From Ruminococcaceae bacterium UBA866 (GTDB taxonomy: Bacteria > Bacillota > Clostridia > Oscillospirales > Ruminococcaceae): DNA of 6,974 nucleotides. Of this stretch, positions 1-5,997 are shown piece after piece. Where the stretch lies: assembly GCA_002295325.1 (NCBI GenBank), contig DBGA01000002.1:1-6974 (forward strand), in the 5' to 3' direction. A program made the position numbers and the translations under genes. Below the pieces are notes generated by a model. That model made no database searches and was not told the DNA's origin. It saw nothing but the letters and a program-made list of their open reading frames with translations. Each line of letters starts with the position of its first letter. The first letter of the stretch is position 1.

Positions 1-2
1 TA

Positions 3-281
3 TTTGCAGACGCTGTAAAATCTGCAAAAACAGTTGTCTGGAATGGGCCAATGGGTGTATTTGAAAACCCACTTCTTGCAAAGGGCACAATCGCAGTTGC
101 AAAAGCACTTGCTGAAACTGATGCTATCACAATTATTGGTGGCGGTGACTCTGCTGCTGCTGTAAATATACTTGGATATGGTGACCAAATGAGCCATATT
201 TCAACTGGTGGCGGTGCTTCTCTTGAATTCCTAGAGGGCAAGGATCTTCCAGGCATTACTTCAATGAATAACAAGAAATAA
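3..281 (+). CDS. pgk: Phosphoglycerate kinase, C-terminal part (5' end outside window)
   Basis: This is the last 92 codons of phosphoglycerate kinase, the cytoplasmic glycolytic enzyme that transfers phosphate from 1,3-bisphosphoglycerate to ADP. The reading frame is open from the left edge and ends at TAA 279-281, so the gene begins upstream of the window; the ATG at 51 is internal. The sequence shows the family's C-terminal landmarks in order: the nucleotide-site motif [10 protein letters not shown], the GGGDS motif that contacts the phosphates, and the STGGGAS loop followed by the usual ending around KDLPGI. About 300 N-terminal residues are missing only because of the window boundary. It is followed by a hairpin and then tpiA, the usual order in Firmicute glycolytic operons. 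Identification is secure. Confidence 0.97.
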   Translation, partial: FADAVKSAKTVVWNGPMGVFENPLLAKGTIAVAKALAETDAITIIGGGDSAAAVNILGYGDQMSHISTGGGASLEFLEGKDLPGITSMNNKK

Positions 282-296
282 GTCTATAATTAAATC

Positions 297-327
297 AAAT
301 AAGGGCGAACATTGTTCGCCCTTATTT
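297..327 (+). terminator. 14-bp hairpin between pgk and tpiA (weak terminator or processing site)
   Basis: Positions 297-310 are a perfect reverse complement of 314-327, giving 14 uninterrupted base pairs around the 3-nt loop ATT, with a GC-rich core GGGCGAAC. Only a short T-rich stretch follows (TTATTTGTG), partly inside the stem, so termination is probably partial. It could reduce transcription into tpiA, or mark a cleavage or stability boundary between the pgk and tpiA messages. Confidence 0.75.
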
Positions 328-366
328 GTGAAAGTCAACGAATTCTAATTTACACAAATAAAGGAG
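319..366 (+). promoter_or_regulatory. tpiA Shine-Dalgarno with a complementary upstream segment
   Basis: The tpiA ribosome binding site AAGGAG lies at 361-366, 8 nt before the ATG at 375, which decides the start. Positions 319-330 (CCCTTATTTGTG) can pair with 353-364 (CACAAATAAAGG) with one mismatch in 12, covering the first four bases of the Shine-Dalgarno. The same bases 319-327 form the 3' arm of the preceding terminator-like hairpin, so the two structures exclude each other. The pairing is seen in the sequence; a regulatory role is inference. Confidence 0.45.
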
Positions 367-374
367 AAAACATA

Positions 375-1142
375 ATGAACAAATCACTTAGAAACGCAGT
401 TATCGCAGGTAACTGGAAAATGAACAATACAAGAGTTGAAACAACAGCTCTTATCAATGAGTTAGCACCATTAGTAAAAGGGGCTGACTGTGAAGTAGTA
501 GTTTGTGTTCCTTTCACTAATTTGCAAACTGCTGTAGAGCTTGCAAAAGGTACAAACATCAAAGTTGGTGCACAAAACTGCCATTTTGAAAAAAATGGTG
601 CATACACAGGCGAAATTTCAGCTGATATGCTAGTTGAGATGGGCGTAGAGTATGTTGTAATCGGACATAGTGAGCGTCGCCAATATTTTGCAGAAACTAA
701 TGTGACTGTTAACAAACGCACAAAAGCTGCTATTGCAAGCGGGCTAAAGGTATTACTTTGCGTTGGCGAGATGTTAGAAGACCGAGAGCAAGGCATCACA
801 GATGAGCTAGTTGCACTTCAAACTAAAATTGGACTTTTGGACATTGACAAAGCAGATTTGGATAAAATCATCATTGCTTATGAGCCAGTATGGGCTATTG
901 GAACTGGAAAAACTGCAACAGCAGAGCAAGCAAACGAAGTTTGTACAATGATTCGTAACACTGTTGCAAAAATCTATGACCAAGCAGCAGCAGACGCTAT
1001 GACTATCCAATACGGTGGTTCAATGAACGCTGCAAATGCAGATGAATTACTTGCTAAACCAGATGTAGACGGTGGTCTAATCGGTGGAGCATCACTAAAA
1101 GCAGCTGATTTCACTGCAATTATAAACGCAGCATCTAAATAA
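375..1142 (+). CDS. tpiA: Triose-phosphate isomerase
   Basis: This 255-residue cytoplasmic TIM-barrel enzyme interconverts dihydroxyacetone phosphate and glyceraldehyde 3-phosphate. Its length is typical for bacterial TpiA. The active site is complete: N13 and K15 in GNWKM, the electrophile H98 in IGHSERR, the base E170 in AYEPVWAIGTGK with flexible loop 6 behind it, and the phosphate-binding YGGSM (213-217) and GGLIGGASL (233-241) segments. The start at 375 is preceded by AAGGAG at a spacing of 8 nt. An in-frame ATG at 312 would add 21 residues, but it lies in the loop of the upstream hairpin, has no ribosome binding site and does not fit the family N-terminus. The gene sits between pgk and gpmI. 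Nothing about the protein is odd. Confidence 0.98.
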   Translation: MNKSLRNAVIAGNWKMNNTRVETTALINELAPLVKGADCEVVVCVPFTNLQTAVELAKGTNIKVGAQNCHFEKNGAYTGEISADMLVEMGVEYVVIGHSERRQYFAETNVTVNKRTKAAIASGLKVLLCVGEMLEDREQGITDELVALQTKIGLLDIDKADLDKIIIAYEPVWAIGTGKTATAEQANEVCTMIRNTVAKIYDQAAADAMTIQYGGSMNAANADELLAKPDVDGGLIGGASLKAADFTAIINAASK

Positions 1143-1147
1143 ATGAT

Positions 1148-1176
1148 AGAGGGCGCGCCTTTGCGTGCCCTTTTTT
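1148..1176 (+). terminator. Intrinsic terminator after tpiA
   Basis: GGGCGCGC at 1151-1158 pairs with GCGTGCCC at 1163-1170 (8 bp, one G-U pair) around the loop CTTT, followed directly by T6 at 1171-1176. The A/G bases at 1148-1150 can extend the stem into the T-tract. This is a textbook factor-independent terminator. It sits only 27 nt before the gpmI start codon, so it probably acts as an attenuator between two genes of one pathway. Confidence 0.9.
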
Positions 1177-1203
1177 GAATTATAAGAAGGGGATTATGAT
1201 ATT

Positions 1204-2718
1204 ATGAAACAACCATTGGCATTAATTATACTAGACGGTTATGGCATTAACGAAAGCGAATATGGAAACGCAATTAAGGCTGCAAAAACGCCTAATATTG
1301 ACCGCATATTTGCAGAGGCAAGCCTAACATCAATTGGCGCATCTGGACTTGACGTAGGACTTCCAGACGGACAAATGGGTAACTCTGAAGTAGGACATAC
1401 AAATATCGGAGCAGGTCGAGTAGTTTATCAAGAACTTACTCGCATTACTAAATCTATAAAAGACGGAGATTTCTTCTCAAATGTTGAATTGGTTGCTGCA
1501 ATGACTGCGTGCAAGACAAACGGCACTGCACTTCATCTGATGGGATTATTGTCTGACGGTGGAGTTCATAGCCATATTGACCACGTTTATGGATTGTTGG
1601 AAATGGCAAAACAGATTGGTCTTACAGAGGTTTATGTTCATTGCTTTATGGATGGACGTGACGTTCCTCCTTCTTCAGGAAAGAGTTTCGTCGCTGCTTT
1701 ATATGGAAAAATGCAAGAAATTGGCGTTGGTAAAATTGCCACAGTATCAGGCAGATACTATGCAATGGATAGAGATAATCGTTGGGATAGGGTTGAGAAA
1801 GCTTATGCTGCAATGGTATACGGTAAGGGTGTTACTTGTGATTGCCCAGCAGAGGCTATAGCAGAATCCTATGAGAAAAACATCACTGACGAATTTATTG
1901 ACCCAATCGTAGTAAACAGTGGAGCAAGTATAAAAGAAAATGACAGCGTTGTTTTCTTCAACTTTAGACCAGACAGAGCAAGAGAACTTGCTCGTGTTTT
2001 TGTAGACGAAGCATTTGATAGTTTTGAACGCAAAAAAGGTTTCTTCAAACTGAATTTTGTATGTATGACTCAATATGATGTTACAATGCCAAACGTAACT
2101 GTTGCGTTTAAACCTCAATCGCTGACAAACACATTGGGTGAATATCTCAGTGCAAACGGCAAAACTCAGCTAAGAATTGCTGAAACCGAGAAATATGCAC
2201 ACGTTACATTTTTCTTCAATGGTGGTATTGAGGCGAAATTTGAAGGCGAGGATAGAGCCCTAATCAACTCTCCGAAGGTCGCTACATATGACCTCAAACC
2301 AGAAATGAGCGCATATGATGTTTGTGATGAGGCTGTTAGATGCATCAATTCAGATAAATATGACGTAATTATATTAAACTATGCAAACTGTGACATGGTT
2401 GGGCATACAGGTTTCTTTAGTGCAGCGGTTGCAGCTGTTGAGGCTGTTGACACTTGCGTAGGAAGAACTGTTGACGCTGTTCTTGCAAAAGGTGGCATAG
2501 CACTTGTTACTGCTGACCATGGTAATGCAGACCAAATGTATGAGCCAGACGGTTCTCCATTTACTGCACATACTACAAACAAGGTTCCTTTTGCTGTTTG
2601 TGGCAAAAATGTTGCTTTGCGTGACGATGGAAAACTTGCTGATATCGCTCCAACTATGCTAGAACTTATTGGTTTGCCAAAACCATCTGAAATGGATGGA
2701 AAGAGCATAATTATTTAA
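1204..2718 (+). CDS. gpmI: 2,3-bisphosphoglycerate-independent phosphoglycerate mutase
   Basis: This 504-residue cytoplasmic Mn-dependent enzyme of the alkaline phosphatase superfamily interconverts 3- and 2-phosphoglycerate. The phosphatase domain is split around the transferase domain, as in the family. All expected catalytic residues are visible: metal ligands D11, S61 (the phosphoserine nucleophile, in GNSEVGH), D397 and H401 in NCDMVGHTG, D438 and H439 in TADHGN, and H456. Substrate-site residues are H122, R152 and D153 in GRDVPP, R184, R190, R255, R258 and K330. The spacing closely matches the well-studied Geobacillus enzyme. The Shine-Dalgarno AGAAGGGG (1185-1192) stands 11 nt before the ATG. 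A nearer out-of-frame ATG at 1196 leads to a stop after three codons. The gene lies directly after the tpiA terminator, with no room for a promoter between T-tract and ribosome binding site. Confidence 0.98.
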   Translation: MKQPLALIILDGYGINESEYGNAIKAAKTPNIDRIFAEASLTSIGASGLDVGLPDGQMGNSEVGHTNIGAGRVVYQELTRITKSIKDGDFFSNVELVAAMTACKTNGTALHLMGLLSDGGVHSHIDHVYGLLEMAKQIGLTEVYVHCFMDGRDVPPSSGKSFVAALYGKMQEIGVGKIATVSGRYYAMDRDNRWDRVEKAYAAMVYGKGVTCDCPAEAIAESYEKNITDEFIDPIVVNSGASIKENDSVVFFNFRPDRARELARVFVDEAFDSFERKKGFFKLNFVCMTQYDVTMPNVTVAFKPQSLTNTLGEYLSANGKTQLRIAETEKYAHVTFFFNGGIEAKFEGEDRALINSPKVATYDLKPEMSAYDVCDEAVRCINSDKYDVIILNYANCDMVGHTGFFSAAVAAVEAVDTCVGRTVDAVLAKGGIALVTADHGNADQMYEPDGSPFTAHTTNKVPFAVCGKNVALRDDGKLADIAPTMLELIGLPKPSEMDGKSIII

Positions 2719-2721
2719 CAA

Positions 2722-2847
2722 ATAAAAAACCTCACGTCTTAGCTTGGTCTTAATAACAATGTAATTTGGTTAATAAGCAGAATGCTTTGGGCTAAACTAG
2801 AATTACACAGTGTTAAAAAGACTGTTGCTTGATGTGAGGTTTTTTAT
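2722..2847 (+). terminator. 126-nt rod-like hairpin after gpmI (terminator; possible small RNA or MITE)
   Basis: The whole segment folds back on itself. Arms 2722-2738 and 2831-2847 form 17 bp with one G-U pair. Inside are helices 2741-2743/2827-2829, 2746-2751/2818-2823, 2754-2758/2811-2815, 2760-2766/2801-2807, 2767-2771/2795-2799 and an apical 2775-2779/2783-2787 with loop GAA. That is 48 pairs with only small internal loops. The outer arms carry A6 (2724-2729) and T6 (2840-2845), so it can terminate transcription on either strand. It begins 4 nt after the gpmI stop codon. Most intrinsic terminators are far shorter, so it could also be a structured RNA or a miniature inverted-repeat element with TA at both ends (2723-2724 and 2845-2846). 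No reading frame is apparent inside it. Confidence 0.75.
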
Positions 2848-2884
2848 AATATACAAAGACTTCACAGATTATTCACAAAGAACG

Positions 2885-2961
2885 ATTACAAATGTGTTAC
2901 AATTTGTAATAAGTTGTTTATATTAAGAGTTAATGCCCCTACAATCGAACTAATTTGTAAT
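2885..2961 (+). promoter_or_regulatory. Palindromic operator candidate with an extra half-site
   Basis: ATTACAAAT (2885-2893) and ATTTGTAAT (2902-2910) are perfect inverted 9-bp arms separated by 8 bp. A further copy of the right half, AATTTGTAAT, lies at 2952-2961, exactly 51 bp after the one at 2901-2910. That is close to five helical turns. The sites lie upstream of the likely promoter at 2978-3006, a position that suits activation or looping. The adjacent gene encodes a helix-turn-helix regulator, so autoregulation is the simplest reading. The repeats are seen directly; the binding protein is inferred. Confidence 0.5.
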
Positions 2962-2977
2962 TTTTTATAGTTTTAAC

Positions 2978-3006
2978 TTGCAAAATACAAATAAATTGAG
3001 TAAAAT
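2978..3006 (+). promoter_or_regulatory. Sigma-A type promoter for the CdaR-type regulator
   Basis: A -35 element TTGCAA (2978-2983) and a -10 element TAAAAT (3001-3006) are separated by exactly 17 bp. This predicts a start near 3013 and a leader of about 54 nt before the ATG at 3067. A second, weaker match is TATATT at 2919-2924 with GTTACA at 2896-2901, which would overlap the palindrome. The surrounding AT-richness makes chance matches easier. Confidence 0.5.
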
Positions 3007-3066
3007 AAGTATAAGTAATTTTATGCAAAGATGCTGAAAATATATTAAATAAGAGGGGTAATTTTT

Positions 3067-4152
3067 ATGTCAAACAGACTTTTTCAAGGCGTAGTTCATC
3101 AGATGCGAGACACAGTAAACCGTGTAATTGGAGTTGTTGATGAATCCGCAACAATAATTGCCTGCAGCGAGCTTTCAAAAATTGGAACGACGAATGAATA
3201 TATTGCACTTGATTTAATTGAAACAAGTGACGTTTTTGTGCGTGACGGCTACAGCTATAAGCCTTTTGGCTCACACAATAAACCTGAATACGCTGTTTTT
3301 GTTGAGGGCATTGACGAACAGGCTTCCAAGTTTGCTCAATTAATTGCAATTTCATTGACAAGCATTAAGCAGTATTATGATGAGAAATATGACAAAAACA
3401 ACTTCATTAAAAACATAGTGCTTGATAATATTTTGCCTGGTGACGTTTATGTTAAGGCTCGTGAGCTTCATTTTTCAAATGAGGTTAGCCGTGTTGCGTT
3501 GTTAATCAGAATAATTTCAACAAATGAAGTTTCTGCTTACGATGTAATTCAAAACCTATTCCCAGACAAGCAAAAAGACTATGTATTCAATATCAACGAA
3601 AATGATATTGTACTAATCAAAGAAACTAAGGCTGGTATTGAAACAAGAGACCTAGAGAAACTTGCAAGTTCAATTGTTGATACATTGAGTTCTGAGTTTT
3701 ATACAAAGGCAGCCGTTGGTATCGGTACAACTGTAATCGGTATCAAGGACTTGGCGCGTTCATTTAAAGAGGCTCAAATTGCACTTGAAGTGGGCAAGGT
3801 ATTTGACACTGAAGAGACAATTGTTTGCTATGATAACCTAGGTATTGCAAGACTTATTTATCAACTTCCGACCACCCTTTGCGAGACTTTCTTAAAAGAA
3901 ATTTTCAAACAAGGTTCAATCGAGTCGCTTGATCAAGAAACATTGTTTACAATTCATAAGTTCTTTGAGAACAACCTAAACGTATCAGAAACATCAAGAA
4001 AGCTTTTTGTTCACAGAAATACACTTGTGTATCGTCTGGAAAAAATTAAAAAGCTTACAGGACTTGATCTTAGAGAGTTTGACCATGCAATCGTATTTAA
4101 AATTGCATTGATGGTTAAAAAATATCTAACTTCAAATCCTACAAAATTTTAA
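3067..4152 (+). CDS. CdaR/PucR-family transcriptional regulator
   Basis: This 361-residue cytoplasmic DNA-binding protein has CdaR-type architecture. The N-terminal segment (about 1-110) resembles the sugar-diacid recognition domain in its pattern VIGVVDESATIIACSELSKIG. The HEGA-like ligand motif known from E. coli CdaR is not preserved (here TTNEYIALDLI), so the ligand may differ. A middle region (about 130-270) resembles the degenerate GGDEF-like domain of CdaR proteins, including GIGTTVIGIKDLARSFKEAQIAL. The C-terminus (about 295-355) is the PucR-type helix-turn-helix, with NVSETSRKLFVHRNTLVYRLEKI as its core. There are no membrane segments. Shine-Dalgarno AGAGGGG sits 8 nt upstream of the ATG. 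The gene has its own promoter and an upstream palindrome, and no GC-rich terminator follows it. E. coli CdaR senses glycerate and related diacids; the effector here is unknown. Confidence 0.85.
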   Translation: MSNRLFQGVVHQMRDTVNRVIGVVDESATIIACSELSKIGTTNEYIALDLIETSDVFVRDGYSYKPFGSHNKPEYAVFVEGIDEQASKFAQLIAISLTSIKQYYDEKYDKNNFIKNIVLDNILPGDVYVKARELHFSNEVSRVALLIRIISTNEVSAYDVIQNLFPDKQKDYVFNINENDIVLIKETKAGIETRDLEKLASSIVDTLSSEFYTKAAVGIGTTVIGIKDLARSFKEAQIALEVGKVFDTEETIVCYDNLGIARLIYQLPTTLCETFLKEIFKQGSIESLDQETLFTIHKFFENNLNVSETSRKLFVHRNTLVYRLEKIKKLTGLDLREFDHAIVFKIALMVKKYLTSNPTKF

Positions 4153-4180
4153 TTAATAATTAATAAACAAAATAAAATTA

Positions 4181-4186
4181 TATAAT
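4181..4186 (+). promoter_or_regulatory. Candidate -10 box for the ftsEX operon
   Basis: TATAAT is a perfect -10 hexamer, followed by a purine-rich possible start near 4193. No good -35 stands 16-18 bp upstream, only AT-rich sequence such as AATTAA at 4158-4163, so this is a weak promoter call. If real, it gives the ftsE message a leader of about 100 nt. The alternative is readthrough from the regulator gene, since no clear terminator separates them. Confidence 0.4.
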
Positions 4187-4213
4187 TAGGGCAATAGTTT
4201 GTAAATTTTAAAA

Positions 4214-4287
4214 ACCCATAACGGATGTAAGGTGTTATAGGACTTGCACACGATATGGGTGCAAGCTTTGCTTGCTGTAAGGAGCAG
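4214..4287 (+). promoter_or_regulatory. Structured ftsE leader with mutually exclusive helices (unknown class)
   Basis: One set of helices pairs ACCCATA 4214-4220 with TATGGGT 4254-4260, encloses TGTAAG 4226-4231 with CTTGCA 4243-4248, and leaves a perfect hairpin GCAAGC/GCTTGC (4261-4266/4270-4275) just before the Shine-Dalgarno. The alternative CTTGCAC 4243-4249 with GTGCAAG 4259-4265 (7 bp) breaks all three. TGTAAGG is repeated at 4276-4282, where it overlaps the ftsE Shine-Dalgarno TAAGGAG (4278-4284), so 4243-4248 could also sequester that site. A 13-codon frame (ATG 4255 to TGA 4294-4296) ends overlapping the ftsE start. I do not recognise a known riboswitch family. The pairings are seen; switching is inferred. 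Confidence 0.5.
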
Positions 4288-4292
4288 TTGAT

Positions 4293-4976
4293 ATGATTGA
4301 TTTGAGTAACGTATCATTGAAATATGACAACAAAACAACAGCTCTACAAAATGTAAATCTAAGCATTGATAGCGGAGAATTTGTATTTATAGTCGGTGCG
4401 TCTGGTGCAGGAAAAAGCTCAATCATAAAGCTTTTATTGCGCGAAAAGGTTGCAACAACTGGAATTGTTAGCGTCAATGGAGCCAATGTTGGCAGACTAA
4501 AACAACATCAAATTCCGCTTTACAGACGTAAACTAGGAGTTGTATTTCAGGATTTCAGACTTATTCCTAACCTAAATGTATATGATAACGTGGCATTCAG
4601 CCTTAGGGTTACCAACTCATCAAATAAGTTTATACGCAACCGTGTGCCGTATATTCTAAATTTAATGGGGCTTGAGCATAAGGCTAAGAGTTTTCCAAAC
4701 GAAATTTCAGGAGGAGAGCAGCAGCGTGTTGCCCTTGCTCGTGCTATTGTAAATGATCCGCCAATTATTATTGCGGACGAGCCGACAGGGAATGTTGATC
4801 CAGAACTTTCTCATGAAATTTTGGAACTTTTACAAGGCATTAACCAATGCGGAACTACTGTAATCATGGTAACCCATGAGCAAGATATGGTAAAACGTTT
4901 TGGTGGAAGAACAATTACAATTGATAATGGTAGAGTGGTGTTTGATGACGTTATTTTACCGGCTGGCAGGGGGTAG
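4293..4976 (+). CDS. ftsE: Cell division ATP-binding protein FtsE
   Basis: This 227-residue ABC ATPase is the cytoplasmic subunit of the FtsEX complex, which transmits ATP hydrolysis to cell-wall hydrolases outside the membrane rather than transporting a substrate. Motifs in order are Walker A GASGAGKS (35-42), Q-loop VVFQD with Q85 followed by FRLIP, signature ISGGEQQR (137-144), Walker B IIIADEP with catalytic E162, D-loop TGNVD, and switch H194. FQDFRL and ADEPTGNVDP are typical of FtsE, and length fits the family. The start is fixed by TAAGGAG at 4278-4284, 8 nt upstream. The stop TAG is 2 nt before the ftsX start, so the two are surely cotranscribed and probably translationally coupled. 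A LolD-type ATPase would look similar, but the FtsX neighbour settles the call. Confidence 0.96.
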   Translation: MIDLSNVSLKYDNKTTALQNVNLSIDSGEFVFIVGASGAGKSSIIKLLLREKVATTGIVSVNGANVGRLKQHQIPLYRRKLGVVFQDFRLIPNLNVYDNVAFSLRVTNSSNKFIRNRVPYILNLMGLEHKAKSFPNEISGGEQQRVALARAIVNDPPIIIADEPTGNVDPELSHEILELLQGINQCGTTVIMVTHEQDMVKRFGGRTITIDNGRVVFDDVILPAGRG

Positions 4977-4978
4977 TT

Positions 4979-5974
4979 ATGAAAGGCTCGAGCTTTAAAT
5001 ACCTTCTAAAAGAGGGCATTAAAAATTTATGGACAAACAGGGTTATGGCATTTACTTCGGTTGGCGTTTTAACAACCTGTCTTTTAATTGTAGGTGCGGC
5101 ATATTTGTTAACAGCAAATGTGGATAGCATGGTTCGCTATGTTCAAGGACAAAGCGAGATGAGCATTTTCTTGACTGAGTTTGTGAAACCCGAATCTGAA
5201 CAAACACCTCCGGCTGAAGGTGAAACCGCTAAACCCGACGATACACAAATAGAAAAAACTGACACTTATGCGTCAAATGAAGATAGAGTTAGAGCTTTAA
5301 AAGCTCAGGTTGAAGCAAACAAAAACGTGAAATCTTGCGAATATATTTCTAAAGAGCAGGGTCTTGAAAATACAAAAACTATGCTTGGGGATAAAGGATA
5401 TTTGCTAGACGGAATAAAAGACAGAAATTACATACCAGATACTTTCGTTATTACGCTTAATGACGTTTCGCTCACTGCGGAAACTAAGAGCGAATTAGAA
5501 AAAATTACTGAAATAGAATTGATAGTTGCGTCTACGACGGTATCTGATACATTGACATATATACAACGAACAATTAATACGCTAGGCACAGCAATTATAA
5601 TTGCCCTTGGAATAATTTCATTGGTAATTATTTCAAATACAATCAGAGCAACAATTTTTACAAGACGCAAGGAAATTAACATTATGAAGTTTGTAGGTGC
5701 TACAAACTCCTTTATACGAATTCCATTTATTGTTGAGGGTTTCATGCTCGGTCTGATTTCAGCAGCACTTTCCTATCTTATCATTTGGGGAAGCTACTCT
5801 TATTTAATCCAAGCATTTACAACAGACGTATCAGTTTGGCTCAATTCAGCATTTAGCAGCATTATACCATTTAATGATATTGCAGCAAATCTTGCATTAT
5901 TCTTTGTGTTGACAGGAACATTTCTTGGTTCAATTGGAAGTGTAATTAGTATAAGAAATCATGCAAAGGTATAG
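4979..5974 (+). CDS. ftsX: Cell division protein FtsX
   Basis: This 331-residue membrane subunit partners FtsE. It has a cytoplasmic N-terminus (FKYLLKEGIKNLWTNRVM), TM1 at about 24-46, a large outer loop (about 48-195), and three C-terminal helices (about 201-222, 249-270, 302-325). Between TM2 and TM3 is the conserved cytoplasmic stretch RRKEINIMKFVGAT, where FtsE is expected to dock. The outer loop contains the usual EMSIFL strand and a segment similar to VKSCEYISKEQGLENTKTML, the region known to contact coiled-coil hydrolase partners. Residues about 67-100 form an acidic, proline-containing insertion where most relatives have a short link. The Shine-Dalgarno AGGGGG (4968-4973) lies inside the end of ftsE and stands only 5 nt from the ATG, supporting coupled translation. 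The next gene encodes the likely regulated hydrolase. Confidence 0.95.
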   Translation: MKGSSFKYLLKEGIKNLWTNRVMAFTSVGVLTTCLLIVGAAYLLTANVDSMVRYVQGQSEMSIFLTEFVKPESEQTPPAEGETAKPDDTQIEKTDTYASNEDRVRALKAQVEANKNVKSCEYISKEQGLENTKTMLGDKGYLLDGIKDRNYIPDTFVITLNDVSLTAETKSELEKITEIELIVASTTVSDTLTYIQRTINTLGTAIIIALGIISLVIISNTIRATIFTRRKEINIMKFVGATNSFIRIPFIVEGFMLGLISAALSYLIIWGSYSYLIQAFTTDVSVWLNSAFSSIIPFNDIAANLALFFVLTGTFLGSIGSVISIRNHAKV

Positions 5975-5997
5975 AAAAAGATAATGGGGGAATAGAT

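Larger units (their letters stand above)
2848..3066 (+). other. Non-coding control region before the CdaR-type regulator
   Basis: This very AT-rich stretch carries no plausible gene on either strand. Besides the palindrome and promoter listed separately, it holds a direct repeat TTCACA at 2861-2866 and 2872-2877, 11 bp apart. It also carries the regulator's Shine-Dalgarno AGAGGGG at 3052-3058, 8 nt before its ATG. Confidence 0.6.

Noticed and set aside
312..374. N-terminal extension of tpiA from an in-frame ATG at 312
   Set aside because: The ATG lies in the loop of the hairpin, lacks a ribosome binding site and adds 21 residues not expected in TpiA. The ATG at 375 has AAGGAG at proper spacing.
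350..799. 149-aa open frame on the minus strand inside tpiA
   Set aside because: It is antisense to a fully conserved enzyme gene, has no domain pattern I recognise, and is explained by codon bias of the forward gene.
1747..2708. Several minus-strand open frames of 60-123 codons inside gpmI
   Set aside because: All lie opposite intact gpmI coding sequence, and none resembles a protein family.
2722..2847. 6S RNA or tmRNA at the long hairpin
   Set aside because: It is shorter than typical 6S RNA and lacks its large central open bubble. It also shows no tRNA-like ends or tag frame of tmRNA.
2869..2877. TTATTCACA, an exact match to the DnaA-box consensus TTATNCACA
   Set aside because: It is a single box with no cluster, AT-rich unwinding array or dnaA/dnaN neighbours. 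One match in 7 kb of AT-rich DNA is easily chance.
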